Shown: positions 52,983 to 62,906, numbered from the stretch's first letter. The stretch: DNA of 64,000 bases from Acidobacteriaceae bacterium (GCA_019240405.1 JAFAYL010000021.1:1-64000), one strand, 5' to 3'. The notes: generated from the sequence alone by a model not told the origin. Numbers and translations: made by a program.

Positions 52983-55397
52983 ATGATAATCACCGCAAAA
53001 CCTGTATCCCGCCGTGTTTCACAGCTTGTATTGAGCATCTTTGTAGCAATTCTTCTTGCCGGTCTCATTGCGCCGCTGATCAATGCTGCTCATTATCGCG
53101 AACGCGTCCGCAGGGCTCTTGAGAATTCCCTCGGCCGGGAAGTCAATTTCCGGAATATTCATTTCACGCTTTTCTCGGGACCTGGCTTCGCGCTCGAAGG
53201 CGTGACAATTCAAGAAAGCCGCGCTTTTGGTATTGAGCCATTCGCGTATGTTCCCACTTTAGAGGCGCGTATCCGGGTGGACAAGCTGCTTCTTGGCCGG
53301 GTTCAGTTCTCGAGCTTGCGGTTTGTCGACCATCCCTCTGTGAATCTCGTAAAGCGAAGCGATGGCCTGTGGAATGTAGTCGAGCTCACGCGGCGCTTAG
53401 CAATCTCGCAACGGGCTACAAACCGGTTTCCGGCTCTCGAAATTTCTGACGGGCGCATCAATTTTAAATTCGGAACGCGCAAGACCACGTTCTATATTGC
53501 CGGGTCAGATTTTTCGATTTACCCGGAGGCTTCGGGCAAGCTTTACATCCAATTTTCCGGCTCACCGGCCCGTACGGATCGCCCCGGCAGCGGCTTTGGC
53601 CATTTGCACGGCACGGCGAATTGGTACCTTGTTCCGGAAGAGGTGACCGGGAACCAGCTCGAAGCTAACCTCGTACTCGAGCCGAGCAACCTCAACGAAA
53701 TAGCCACGCTGTTAGAAGGTTACGATGTCGGAGTCCATGGCACCGCAGCGGGTGATCTTCGGATCGATGGTCCTGCGACCGGGCTTCGGCTGGCGGGCGA
53801 ATTGCGGCTTGACGACGTTCATAGATGGGACCTCCTACCATCTAGCGGCGAGCACTGGCGCATTCGCTATCAAGGCAATGTCGATTTGCTTGCGCACGAA
53901 CTTCAGGTGGAAACTGTTCCGTTAAGTGCCAACGATGTAATGCCTGTTGCCTTTCAAATGCGCGTCAATGATTTCCTGGTCCGACCAATATGGTCTGCGC
54001 TAGTTCGTCTGAATGATGCGCCGGCTAAAGATCTGGTTCCACTCGCCAAGCGTATGGGCATCGCTTTACCTGATGGGCTCAGCCTTGAGGGCACGGTTGA
54101 TGGTGCGATCGGCTATTCGAGCCAATCGGGAATCCAAGGCGGCGTTCTGCTTAAAAATCTCGCCGCGAGTCTGCCTTCTGGCCCGCCGCTCCGTGCCGCC
54201 AATGCAATCGCGACTATCTCTCCTGAATGCGTTCATTTTGATCCCATTGCGATTGGGACGCCTTTCGACGGCTCCCTCCAGATCGGTGGTGACTACTATC
54301 CGTCAACCCGCCACCTTGCGGCATTGCTCGACGTATCTCGATTTCCCGTTGATGCGCTCAATCAAACCGTTGGCGCATGGTCCGGTACGCCGGCTGCACT
54401 CTCCGCTTTTGCCGCTGGTGATATGAGCGGTCGATTGGCATACAACCGTGACGAATCGGAGCCGCCCCTATGGTCCGGTCAGCTGGAATTTGTGAATGCA
54501 AGCTTCGTTCTCCCCGAATTCAACGTTCCACTCACGCGCTCGCAAGGCCGGATGAGTTTCGGTTCCAATAGCTTCGATATCGAGCGCTTCTCAAGTGACG
54601 TAGGGGATCAAGAAATAGACGGCGATTATCATTACAACGCCGCACTGAAGCACCCTGAGCGTGTACATCTGCATCTGTCTTCGGCTGATCTTGTCCAAAC
54701 TGAAGCCGCATTCGAGCCTACTCTGCGAGCGCAAGGTCTTCTCGCGCGTCTCCATGTGGGAGGCCGTGCGATTCCTTCCTGGCTTGCTTCGCGAAATCTG
54801 GAAGCCGATGTCGCGGTTGACAACTTTACCGTGAACCGCGTAAAGCTGGGCTCTCTCCGCGCTCATGTGATTTGGGAAGGACCGAAATTCCGATTCACTT
54901 CTGTCCGGTTGAACTCGCCGGAAGCATCGGTATCGGCTTGGGGGACGTTAGATGTCGTCGGTTATCTGCCGAAGTATGGATTTAACGCCGCGGTGAAAAA
55001 TTTTACCTGGCGCGGTGGGCTTCTCCAAGCCGAAGGTACCATCGAAACATCGGGTACAGGCTCTGAGGCGCTGAGGAATCTTCATGCGAGCGGCACTTTT
55101 TCAGGCGAAGATGTGAGCCTCTCGCCGGAAGACGAATTTGCGGCGCTCTCGGGCTTATTCGAACTCTCTTTGGAACCAGGCTGGCCTGACCTGCGGCTTT
55201 CTAATGTTCAGGCCTCTGACGACGAAGCTTGGAACGGTCAGGCTGTCAGCAGAAGCGACGGCAAGCTCATTTTTGAGCTCGAACATGCAGGTCAGCAGCG
55301 ACGCGTCGTCAGTACGCTGGCGCCCGAAACGCCGGTCGCTTCGTCCGTCCTCAAAGGTTCAGAAAATCGCGCGGAAAACTTCATCCGCCTCCGCTAA
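52983..55397 (+). CDS. AsmA-family envelope protein
   Basis: 804 residues from the ATG at 52983 (MIITAKPVSRRVSQLVLSIF); the frame is open 84 bases further upstream but those residues are not membrane-like. A single N-terminal membrane anchor (about 14-36) is followed by the AsmA N-domain (RRALENSLGREVNFRNIHFT, GPGFALEGVTIQES) and a long, repetitive beta-strand region typical of AsmA/TamB-like lipid-bridge proteins. These proteins influence outer membrane lipid transport and assembly. The C-terminus is short and ends SSVLKGSENRAENFIRLR. It begins a plus-strand series with the GAF-like and transglycosylase genes. Confidence 0.88.
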   Translation: MIITAKPVSRRVSQLVLSIFVAILLAGLIAPLINAAHYRERVRRALENSLGREVNFRNIHFTLFSGPGFALEGVTIQESRAFGIEPFAYVPTLEARIRVDKLLLGRVQFSSLRFVDHPSVNLVKRSDGLWNVVELTRRLAISQRATNRFPALEISDGRINFKFGTRKTTFYIAGSDFSIYPEASGKLYIQFSGSPARTDRPGSGFGHLHGTANWYLVPEEVTGNQLEANLVLEPSNLNEIATLLEGYDVGVHGTAAGDLRIDGPATGLRLAGELRLDDVHRWDLLPSSGEHWRIRYQGNVDLLAHELQVETVPLSANDVMPVAFQMRVNDFLVRPIWSALVRLNDAPAKDLVPLAKRMGIALPDGLSLEGTVDGAIGYSSQSGIQGGVLLKNLAASLPSGPPLRAANAIATISPECVHFDPIAIGTPFDGSLQIGGDYYPSTRHLAALLDVSRFPVDALNQTVGAWSGTPAALSAFAAGDMSGRLAYNRDESEPPLWSGQLEFVNASFVLPEFNVPLTRSQGRMSFGSNSFDIERFSSDVGDQEIDGDYHYNAALKHPERVHLHLSSADLVQTEAAFEPTLRAQGLLARLHVGGRAIPSWLASRNLEADVAVDNFTVNRVKLGSLRAHVIWEGPKFRFTSVRLNSPEASVSAWGTLDVVGYLPKYGFNAAVKNFTWRGGLLQAEGTIETSGTGSEALRNLHASGTFSGEDVSLSPEDEFAALSGLFELSLEPGWPDLRLSNVQASDDEAWNGQAVSRSDGKLIFELEHAGQQRRVVSTLAPETPVASSVLKGSENRAENFIRLR

Positions 55398-55412
55398 AAT
55401 CGACTTCGAGGG

Positions 55413-55931
55413 ATGAAGTATCTTGAAGGTCTGAACCAGCTCGTTCGTCGTTTGCGGCAGTATCGGACCGAGAATGAGTGGGCATCGGCTATCCTCGACA
55501 GCGCTTCGCAGTTCGGGCAGCAGATCGCACTCTTCAGTTTTCAAGACGGCAATTTGCGGCTGCGCGGCCAGCGAGGTCTGAATCTACCGGGAAGTCTCTC
55601 CCTCAATATTGCCTCCGCCGCTGCGTTTCAAAGCGCGATTAGCTCGCGGGACTCTGTAATCGCTCTGAGAACCGCTCCGGAGGTAGGCGAGTCGCTTTGC
55701 TCGCCTGATCCCAGCGCACGCGCGTACATTATTCCGATCGAGAACGGATCGCGCGTTGTTGCACTCCTCTTTGTGGCCGGCAAGCCAATCGAACTAAACG
55801 CAATCGATCTGATCGCCGGCGTCGCCTCAATGGCCCTCGAACGGGAAGCGAACAGGACTCTTCATACGCAGATTGCGGCTCAAAGCAATAGAAAGAAGTT
55901 GGGGGCAGAGTATCCGAGGAAGTTGGCTTAG
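55413..55931 (+). CDS. GAF-like domain protein
   Basis: 172 residues. The pattern (helix ASAILDSASQFGQQIALFSF, strands, SRDSVIALRTAPEVGESLCS, then RAYIIPIENGSRVVALLFVA and helix IDLIAGVASMALERE) is that of a single GAF domain; no kinase, cyclase or DNA-binding domain is attached. Function unknown, cytoplasmic. It lies 15 bases after the AsmA gene. Its last 59 bases overlap the TTG start region of the lytic transglycosylase, so the pair is tightly linked. Confidence 0.75.
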   Translation: MKYLEGLNQLVRRLRQYRTENEWASAILDSASQFGQQIALFSFQDGNLRLRGQRGLNLPGSLSLNIASAAAFQSAISSRDSVIALRTAPEVGESLCSPDPSARAYIIPIENGSRVVALLFVAGKPIELNAIDLIAGVASMALEREANRTLHTQIAAQSNRKKLGAEYPRKLA

Positions 55932-58107
55932 CCTTCTCTTGCTCATTGCAGCGTCGTCTGTAGCCTTTGCACCACCGCGCAGTCCAAAGAAGACTGCGCG
56001 ACCCGCTATCCACACGCCCAAGGTTGTTGGTATTGCGGGCCTGATTGCAGTCGCGCAACACCAGCTTGATCTGGGTAATTTGCCTGCGGCGGCGCAATCT
56101 GCCGAGTCAGCTTCTAGCAAAGCGCCGATGCTTGACGATTACGCGCAATACATTCGCGCTCAGGCAGAGTATGGGCTCAAGGACTATGTCGAGGTAGATA
56201 AAGCTGCTACGCGCGTCTTCAATCAAGTACTGCTCTCGCCGTTTGTGGGTCCGGCTGCAGCCATCGCCGTTCGCGCCGAGCTTGATAGCGGCAGCCCGAA
56301 ACAAGCCCTCGAACTGGTAAAGAAATACTACGATCGAATACCGCAGCCCGCGGCGGACCTGCTTCTCGCGCGGAGTTTCGAAGCGGTTAACGATCTGGCC
56401 CAGGCTGTCGAGTATTATGAGCGAGTCTATTACAACTATCCGAGCGCCAGAGAAGTTACTGATGCCGCAAATGCGCTCGTGACTCTGAAGCAGCGCATGG
56501 GCGATGCTTATCCCCCTCCGTTGCCCGCCGCAATGATCGCACGCGCGCAGAAGCTGTTTGATGCGAAGAACCCGGCCGCAGCACGGATTGAACTCGCTGC
56601 TGCGATTCCGCAAATCGGAGGGGCTCAGCGCGACTTGGCTCGCGTGCGCCTCGGTGAGGCTGATTTTCTCAGTAACAATACCGCTGCGGCTTTTCAGTAT
56701 CTGACCGCGCTGAAGGTTGACGATCCCGAAGCCGATGCAGAACGCATCAATTATCTAGTCCGCTGCGTGCGCAAACTGGATCGTCATGGCGATGTAAAGC
56801 CGTTTTTGAAACAGCTCGAAGAGCAGCACGCAAATTCGCCATGGCGTCTCGATACGCTAATCCTGGTCGCCGATCAAGCTCGCGTCGACAATGACGCAAG
56901 CACGTATTTGCCTCTCTATCGAACGTGCGCGGATACTTTCTCGTATGACTCCAAAGCGGCCTGGTGTCACTGGCGAATTGCCTTTGAAAGTTATCGCAGA
57001 GACCAGGACACGTATGATTCGTTGCGCAGCTATATCGAGGACTATCCCGATTCGAATGACGTCAACAATGCGTTGTATTTTCTTGGCCGGCTTCAGGAAC
57101 GCAAAAACGACGCGGGCGCCGCTCGCGCCTGTTATGAAGAGCTGATTAAGCGATTTCCGAATAGTTATTACGCAATCGAGGCTCGCGACCGACTGAGCCA
57201 GTCCGGTCTCAAGGCGGCGACTCCCGACTCGGCGACGGTCGAATTCCTGGAGTCAGTGGACTGGCCTCCGCGTCAGGAGTTCCCAAGCTTCTTGCCAGGT
57301 GAAACAGCGCAAGCTCGATTGGATCGATCGCAGTTGCTGCGACTTACCGGACTCAATGATTTTGCCGAAGGCGAACTAAAGTTTGGAGCGCGCAACGATG
57401 GCGAGCAGGAAAATGTCTATGCCTACGAGCTAGCGAAGCTTGCTGCCGAGCGCAACGATCCCGATCAGGCGCTGCGATACATAAAAGCATTTGCTCCGGG
57501 ATATCTCTATATGCCGCTCGACGAGGCGCCCATCCCTTTCTGGAAACTCGCGTTCCCAATTCCATATCGAGTTTCGATTGAGCAGCACAGCCGGGAACAA
57601 GGTCTCGATCCATTTCTTGTAGCTGCGCTAATTCGTCAGGAATCTGAATTCAACCCAAACGTCATTTCGCACGCAAATGCGTACGGGCTGATGCAGGTTT
57701 TGCCTTCTACGGGCCGAGGATTGTCGCGGCATTTCCGCGGGCGCCGTTACAATGCCGCGCAATTACTAAACCCGGATCGCAATGTCCAGCTCGGCACTTA
57801 TTATTTCCGGAACCTACTAAACTCGTTTGACGGCCAACCGGAACTCGCGCTTGCTTCCTATAACGCCGGTCCAGGCCGCGCCGCCCTTTGGCGGAGTTGG
57901 GGTCCGTTTCGCGAACAGGCTGAGTTTATCGAGACCGTTCCTTTTCACGAGACCCGCGGATACATTCAAATCGTGCTACGCAACGCTGATGTCTATCGTC
58001 GCCTCTACGCCGGGAGCGTGCCAGACGTACCGGTTTATCGTCCGAAACCGCCGCCCAAAAAATCTAGCGCCAAGCGAAAGAATGCTAGCGCCCACAAAGC
58101 GCGCTGA
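55873..58107 (+). CDS. slt: Soluble lytic murein transglycosylase (Slt70-like)
   Basis: 744 residues, TTG start; no other start codon exists in frame before the signal peptide (about 15-32, LSLLLLIAASSVAFA). Residues 40-560 form a TPR-like superhelical U-domain (YFLGRLQERKNDAGAARACYEE). The C-terminal SLT domain (about 575-715) has the catalytic Glu590 in RQESEFNP, then YGLMQVLPSTG and ALASYNAGPGR, then FIETVPFHETRGYI. The enzyme cleaves peptidoglycan glycan chains to 1,6-anhydromuramyl ends. A basic tail (KKSSAKRKN) ends the protein. Gram-negative Slt70 has the same order but is about 645 residues; this one has a longer helical region. Confidence 0.92.
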   Translation: MRLKAIERSWGQSIRGSWLSLLLLIAASSVAFAPPRSPKKTARPAIHTPKVVGIAGLIAVAQHQLDLGNLPAAAQSAESASSKAPMLDDYAQYIRAQAEYGLKDYVEVDKAATRVFNQVLLSPFVGPAAAIAVRAELDSGSPKQALELVKKYYDRIPQPAADLLLARSFEAVNDLAQAVEYYERVYYNYPSAREVTDAANALVTLKQRMGDAYPPPLPAAMIARAQKLFDAKNPAAARIELAAAIPQIGGAQRDLARVRLGEADFLSNNTAAAFQYLTALKVDDPEADAERINYLVRCVRKLDRHGDVKPFLKQLEEQHANSPWRLDTLILVADQARVDNDASTYLPLYRTCADTFSYDSKAAWCHWRIAFESYRRDQDTYDSLRSYIEDYPDSNDVNNALYFLGRLQERKNDAGAARACYEELIKRFPNSYYAIEARDRLSQSGLKAATPDSATVEFLESVDWPPRQEFPSFLPGETAQARLDRSQLLRLTGLNDFAEGELKFGARNDGEQENVYAYELAKLAAERNDPDQALRYIKAFAPGYLYMPLDEAPIPFWKLAFPIPYRVSIEQHSREQGLDPFLVAALIRQESEFNPNVISHANAYGLMQVLPSTGRGLSRHFRGRRYNAAQLLNPDRNVQLGTYYFRNLLNSFDGQPELALASYNAGPGRAALWRSWGPFREQAEFIETVPFHETRGYIQIVLRNADVYRRLYAGSVPDVPVYRPKPPPKKSSAKRKNASAHKAR

Positions 58108-58169
58108 CCTCATGCCGGAAAGCACGGGAGAGCGGCCACTCTGTTGTTGTAGCCGCTAAGATTAGAAAC

Positions 58170-59540
58170 ATGATTTCGCAGGAACCCACCTTAACAGCGG
58201 AACAGCTGTCGTCGGCCGAAATCAGCGAGCTGACGGCCCGGTACACATATGGAACCTGGCGTTTTCAGAAGGGTTGGAAACCGCTTCATATCGTCGATGC
58301 TGATGGGTGTTATTTCACAGATGCCGCCGGGAAGAAATACTTAGATTTTTCCGCGCAGTTGATGTGCGTCACGTTAGGACATAAGAACCGGGCTGTCGTT
58401 CAGGCGATTCGGGAGCAAGCCGAAAAACTTCCGTATATCGGGCCCGCTTACGCGACCGATGTGAGAGCAGAATTGAGTCAGCTTCTGCTCGAGGTTCTGC
58501 CGAAAGGCTTGGAGAAATTCTTTTTCACAACTTCCGGCACCGACGCAAACGAAGCGGCGTTCAAGATCGCGCGCATGGTGACGGGGAAAACGAAAATCAT
58601 CTCCCGGTACAGGTCCTACCATGGCTCGACCAGCGGATCCATTGCAGCCACCGGAGATATGCGGAGATGGGCGATGGAACCGGCTGGCAAAACCCCTGGC
58701 GTGATTTTCGCCCCCGAAGTGAATTGCTATAAATGTCCAATTCGCCACACGTATCCCGGCTGTGGAATTGCGTGCGTCGAGTACGTCGAACACATGATCT
58801 GTAACGAGAGCGACGTTGCGGCAGTGATTGTCGAGCCGGTCGTGGGCACAAATGGGGTTCTCGTCCCGCCGCCCGAATACATGCCTCGGCTCCGTGAAAT
58901 TTGCGATCAGCATGCTGTTGTATTAATTGCCGATGAGGTAATGACCGGTTGGGGAAGAACTGGGAAATGGTTTGCGATGGATCACTGGAATGTTAAACCG
59001 GACATTCTCACAACGGCAAAAGGCATAACGAGCGCCGCCATTCCGCTGGGTCTGTGTGCGACCACACCGAAGATTGCGTCCTACTTCGACACGCACTATT
59101 TCTCCCACGGGCACACCTATGAGGCACATCCGCTCACGCTGGCACCGGCAATTGCCGCCATTAATGAAACGAAGAGAATGAGCCTTGTCGAACGATCCGC
59201 GGAGCTCGGCAGTTATTTAGGATCCAAGCTCAGTGAGATGAAGGCGAAACATCCATCAATCGGCAATGTTCGCGGTCTCGGCCTGTTTTGGGGCGTCGAG
59301 CTGGTGAGGAATCGCGAAACAAAAGCTCCGTTCAACACTGCTGCGGATAAGGTGACGGGCGTGCCGCTAATGGTCGATGCGATCGCTTCGCGCATGATGA
59401 ATAACGGTGTATATCTTCAAGCGTGGGTCAGTCACTTTGTCATTGCGCCGCCTCTGATCATCACGCGAGAAGAAATCGATTTCGCGCTTCGAGTGTTCGA
59501 CGAGGCATTGAACATGGCCGATGAAGCTGTCGAGCACTGA
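58170..59540 (+). CDS. Class III PLP-dependent aminotransferase
   Basis: 456 residues. Family markers: YLDFSAQLMCVTLGHKN, FFTTSGTDANEAAFKIAR, SRYRSYHGST, DEVMTGWGRTGKWFA and the PLP Lys284 in LTTAKGITSAAIPLG, followed by HGHTYEAHPL. A Cys cluster (NCYKCPIRHTYPGCGIAC, five Cys counting MIC shortly after) is inserted between the SRYRSYHG block and the EPVVGTNG strand, as in taurine-pyruvate and some beta-alanine aminotransferases. Substrate is not decidable by sequence. It stands alone, convergent with larB, 73 bases apart. Confidence 0.9.
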   Translation: MISQEPTLTAEQLSSAEISELTARYTYGTWRFQKGWKPLHIVDADGCYFTDAAGKKYLDFSAQLMCVTLGHKNRAVVQAIREQAEKLPYIGPAYATDVRAELSQLLLEVLPKGLEKFFFTTSGTDANEAAFKIARMVTGKTKIISRYRSYHGSTSGSIAATGDMRRWAMEPAGKTPGVIFAPEVNCYKCPIRHTYPGCGIACVEYVEHMICNESDVAAVIVEPVVGTNGVLVPPPEYMPRLREICDQHAVVLIADEVMTGWGRTGKWFAMDHWNVKPDILTTAKGITSAAIPLGLCATTPKIASYFDTHYFSHGHTYEAHPLTLAPAIAAINETKRMSLVERSAELGSYLGSKLSEMKAKHPSIGNVRGLGLFWGVELVRNRETKAPFNTAADKVTGVPLMVDAIASRMMNNGVYLQAWVSHFVIAPPLIITREEIDFALRVFDEALNMADEAVEH

Positions 59541-59613
59541 AGCTGCTCGCCTGGTCTGATGAACGCGTACCGCAGCAGCACATCTTCGAGTCGTGAGCAG
59601 TGATTATGGGCGG

Positions 59614-60360
59614 TTACAGCCGGTTAATCAAACTGGCGACGTATCCGGCACCGAAACCGTTATCAATATTCACGACCGCGACATTGCTGGCACAACTGTT
59701 CAGCATGCCGAGCAGGGCGGCAAGCCCCTGAAAGCTGGCGCCATATCCAACGCTGGTCGGTACCGCAATAACCGGACAGGAAACGAGCCCACCCACAACG
59801 CTTGGCAGCGCGCCTTCCATCCCCGCGCATACTATCGCGACACGCGCTTGAGTGAGGCGCTGATGGTGGTGAAGCAGCCGGTGAATACCGGCGACACCAA
59901 CATCGCAGATCGCTTCGACATCGTTGCCCATAACCTCCGCCGTTAATTGCGCCTCTTCCAGAACGGGCAGATCGCTCGTCCCGGCGCAGACCGCGACAAT
60001 TTTACCTTTGCCGTGTATTTCCCTATCACGCCAGACGCGCACAACACCGGAACGCGCGAAATGTTCTGTTTCAGGAGCGAGTGAAGCGATGCGCGCCGCC
60101 ATTTCAGGAGTCGCTCGGGTGAGTAGAAGATTCGGGGATCGGCCGAGGAGCGCGGCCGCAATGCTTGCAACCTGCTCCGGATCTTTGCCCTCGCCGAGAA
60201 TGACTTCCGGCATTCCGTGCCGTAACGCCCGGTGATGATCGACTTTCGCAAAGCCCAAATCTTCGAACGGCATGTGCCGGAGGCTATCAATTGCCGCCTC
60301 TATTGTCGTCTCGCCATCGCGAACCTGCTCGAGAAGGTCTTGAAGCCGCCGTGAGTCCAT
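59614..60360 (-). CDS. larB: Nickel-pincer cofactor biosynthesis protein LarB
   Basis: 248 residues. LarB/PurE-like motifs: [19 protein letters not shown] near the start, [10 protein letters not shown]-type [14 protein letters not shown], then [46 protein letters not shown] and [20 protein letters not shown]. The enzyme carboxylates and hydrolyses nicotinic acid adenine dinucleotide, the first step to the nickel-pincer nucleotide of lactate racemase and related enzymes. larA, larC and larE are not in the window. It is divergent from the UbiA gene by 44 bases. Confidence 0.9.
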   Translation of the reverse strand: MDSRRLQDLLEQVRDGETTIEAAIDSLRHMPFEDLGFAKVDHHRALRHGMPEVILGEGKDPEQVASIAAALLGRSPNLLLTRATPEMAARIASLAPETEHFARSGVVRVWRDREIHGKGKIVAVCAGTSDLPVLEEAQLTAEVMGNDVEAICDVGVAGIHRLLHHHQRLTQARVAIVCAGMEGALPSVVGGLVSCPVIAVPTSVGYGASFQGLAALLGMLNSCASNVAVVNIDNGFGAGYVASLINRL

Positions 60361-60404
60361 CTTTATTTTGTGAACGGTCTCGCTAAGATGGTAGCGTTCC
60401 CCGG

Positions 60405-61295
60405 ATGGCTCGCTTCTGGAAACGCCTGCGCCTCACACTCGAAATGATTAAGTTCGAGCATTCGGTGTTTGCCCTGCCATTTGCGTTAACCGGCGCGCTG
60501 CTGGCCTGGCGAGATAGCCACTTTGAAATTCCAGGTCTCGCGGGGCGGTTTGGTTGGATTATTGTGGCCATGGTTGCGGGGCGATCGGCCGCAATGGCTT
60601 TCAATCGCATTCTCGATGCGGAGATTGATGGACGCAATCGCCGCACGGCAAACCGCCATTTACCTACTCACGTCCTATCGCCCGGGTTTGCGTGGGGCTT
60701 CACATTCGCGAGTGCATTCATTTTCTTGTGGGCAGCGCGAGAGCTCGGGCGTTTATGCTTTTTCCTTGCACCAGTGGCACTCGCGATTTTCTTCTTCTAT
60801 TCCTATTCAAAGCGCTTCACGATGTTTTCCCATCTGATTTTGGGGTTTTGCCTGGGCATGGCTCCCGCTGCGGCGTGGATTGCGCTCCGGGGTGCTCTCG
60901 ACGCGCGAATTCTCTGGCTGACTGCCGCGGTGATGTTCTGGACGGCGGGATTTGATGTGATCTATGCCTGCCAGGATATTGAGTTCGATTGCGCTGAGGG
61001 TTTGTGCAGCATTCCGAAACGCTTTGGCGTACGTAACGCTCTGCTCATCGCTCGCGGACTGCATGCTGCCATGATCGTGTGCGTGATCGCTCTCGTCATC
61101 TCATTTCATCTTGGAGCGTTGAGTCTCGCCGGTGTGGCGGCCGTCGTCACCCTACTGATCTATGAACACGGACTCGTGAAACCCCACGATTTATCGCGGG
61201 TGAATGCTGCCTTCTTCACCGTGAATGGCTACGTCAGCGTTCTCTTCTTTATATTCTGGGCGGCGGATATCTTAACTCATCGCACCTACTTCTAA
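60405..61295 (+). CDS. mqnP: UbiA-family prenyltransferase, probably MqnP
   Basis: 296 residues, seven to nine membrane segments. The first Asp-rich motif is N67-RIL-D71-AEI-D75 ([15 protein letters not shown]), and the second is [16 protein letters not shown] near 183-198; both bind Mg-prenyl diphosphate. The sequence resembles the MqnP/UbiA branch of 4-hydroxybenzoate prenyltransferase-like proteins found with futalosine-pathway genes, and the following gene is mqnE, two bases after the stop. The assignment as MqnP (prenylation of 1,4-dihydroxy-6-naphthoate) rests on that neighbour; a UbiA of another quinone route is the alternative. Confidence 0.85.
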   Translation: MARFWKRLRLTLEMIKFEHSVFALPFALTGALLAWRDSHFEIPGLAGRFGWIIVAMVAGRSAAMAFNRILDAEIDGRNRRTANRHLPTHVLSPGFAWGFTFASAFIFLWAARELGRLCFFLAPVALAIFFFYSYSKRFTMFSHLILGFCLGMAPAAAWIALRGALDARILWLTAAVMFWTAGFDVIYACQDIEFDCAEGLCSIPKRFGVRNALLIARGLHAAMIVCVIALVISFHLGALSLAGVAAVVTLLIYEHGLVKPHDLSRVNAAFFTVNGYVSVLFFIFWAADILTHRTYF

Positions 61296-61297
61296 AC

Positions 61298-62416
61298 ATG
61301 CGACCGCTCATCGAAGACTCGCGTCTGAAGCCCATCTTCAATAAGGTAGAGTGCGGTGAACGCCTGAGCTTTGAAGATTGTGTCGTGATGTATCACAGTC
61401 CCGATATTCTGTCGCTCGGCTATATGGCAAATCTGGTTCGGGAGCGGATGCATGGAAATGTCACATATTTCAACGTGAACCGCCACATCAACCCGACGGA
61501 TGTCTGCGTAGCGAGTTGCCGCCTCTGCGCTTTCGGCAAGAAGGCGAAAGATCCGCATAGCTACACGATGTCATTGGAACAGGTCTGGGAGATTGCCGGG
61601 AAGGGCTACGCCGAAACTGTCACCGAGTTCCATATTGTTGGCGGATTGCATCCCGAGCTTACACTCGATTGGTATTGCGAGATGATCGCTGGCCTCAAGC
61701 AGCGCTATCCAGACGTGCATCTGAAGGCGTTCACGATGGTGGAGGTGGCTTATCTTGCAAAACGCTCAAGGATCTCGATACGCGAAACGCTGGAGCGGCT
61801 AAAAGATGCGGGAATAGATTCGATGCCGGGAGGTGGAGCGGAGATTTTTTCAGAGCGCGTGCGCCGCATAATTTGCGATCACAAGATCGATGGCGACGAA
61901 TGGATCGAGACCGCGCGGACCGCGCACGAAATCGGTCTGAAGAGTAACTGTACGATGCTGTATGGCCATCTGGATACAGCAGAGGACCGGGCCGACCATC
62001 TCGTTCGTTTGCGAGCGTTGCAGGACGATACTAGCGGATTCGTAACATTCATTCCGCTCGCATTTCATCCCGACCACACGGCCCTGAGCCATTTGCCGAA
62101 GACGACCGGTTTCGACGACCTGAAGCAGATCGCGATCTCGCGATTAGTCCTGGACAACATTGCGCATATTAAGGCCTACTGGATCATGATGACGCCCAGC
62201 GTTGCGCAGGTCGCCCAGCGCTTTGGTGCGAACGATATCGATGGAACCGTCGTCGAAGAGAAAATTTATCATGATGCTGGCGCTACCACAACCCAGCACC
62301 TCCGGCGTCAAGATCTGCTTCGATTGATTCGTGAAGCAGGGCGAGAGCCGGTCGAGCGCGACACAGCATACCGGCCCGTGACACGAACTGAGTCCACGTT
62401 TACTGTGCTTGTGTAG
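61298..62416 (+). CDS. mqnE: Aminofutalosine synthase MqnE
   Basis: 372 residues. Radical-SAM cluster CVASCRLC has Cys70, Cys74 and Cys77, after HINPTDV, as in MqnE rather than MqnC. Further blocks are EFHIVGGLHPELTLDWYCEM, HLKAFTMVEVAYLAKRS, DSMPGGGAEIFSERVRR, SNCTMLYGHLDTAEDR and AYWIMMTPSVAQ. The enzyme joins chorismate-derived enolpyruvyl-benzoate with SAM to give aminofutalosine in the futalosine menaquinone route. Start ATG is two bases after the UbiA stop. The last 17 bases overlap the convergent STAS-like gene. Confidence 0.93.
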   Translation: MRPLIEDSRLKPIFNKVECGERLSFEDCVVMYHSPDILSLGYMANLVRERMHGNVTYFNVNRHINPTDVCVASCRLCAFGKKAKDPHSYTMSLEQVWEIAGKGYAETVTEFHIVGGLHPELTLDWYCEMIAGLKQRYPDVHLKAFTMVEVAYLAKRSRISIRETLERLKDAGIDSMPGGGAEIFSERVRRIICDHKIDGDEWIETARTAHEIGLKSNCTMLYGHLDTAEDRADHLVRLRALQDDTSGFVTFIPLAFHPDHTALSHLPKTTGFDDLKQIAISRLVLDNIAHIKAYWIMMTPSVAQVAQRFGANDIDGTVVEEKIYHDAGATTTQHLRRQDLLRLIREAGREPVERDTAYRPVTRTESTFTVLV

Positions 62417-62879
62417 GAGATCCGGCGAAAGCGATTCGCAACGTGCGAAGAATTGCTAATAATTTACCCAGCCGCCGGCCAGATCGTGGATTCTTCTTGG
62501 CCGCGGCACTAATGATTGCGGAATGAATGACTCCGTTTGAAGGAAGCAGCGCTCCGGAAAGCGAGCTTGATGCGCATACCGCTCCTTGTACCGTCATAGA
62601 GGAAACCCATTGCCTTCCGTCTTCGTCGATAGCTGTTAGGTCTCTCAAATCCAAGATGAGCTTTCGGTTTCCGAGCGTTGTTTTAGCTGTGCGCCAGCAG
62701 CCATTAAGCTCTTCCAGATCGGCGCTCGTCAGTTCACCAATGAGTTGCAGACGGCAGGCGCTGACGCCATCATGGATGTAATACTTGAAGCGTGACGAGC
62801 GAACAAACGTGTTCGGAGGCTCGGAAGCCGGCGACCCTGCCCGTTCTGTATTCGATTTGTCACTTTTCGATTCCACCAT
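62400..62879 (-). CDS. STAS-like domain protein
   Basis: 159 residues from the ATG at 62879; a GTG at 62948 would add 23. After a polar, probably disordered 35-residue head, the segment YIHDGVSACRLQLIGELTSA, then LEELNGCWRTAKTTLGNRK, then LILDLRDLTAIDEDGRQWVSSM resembles the beta-alpha fold of STAS/anti-sigma-antagonist domains. The usual phosphorylated Ser sits in a D-S/T motif; here the position reads LTAIDEDG, without an obvious Ser, so classical regulation by phosphorylation is uncertain. A Lys/Arg-rich tail ends the protein. Divergent from the next gene by 27 bases. Confidence 0.6.
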   Translation of the reverse strand: MVESKSDKSNTERAGSPASEPPNTFVRSSRFKYYIHDGVSACRLQLIGELTSADLEELNGCWRTAKTTLGNRKLILDLRDLTAIDEDGRQWVSSMTVQGAVCASSSLSGALLPSNGVIHSAIISAAAKKNPRSGRRLGKLLAILRTLRIAFAGSPTQAQ

Positions 62880-62906
62880 ACGGTATCGTTTGATTTGATT
62901 CTCGCA

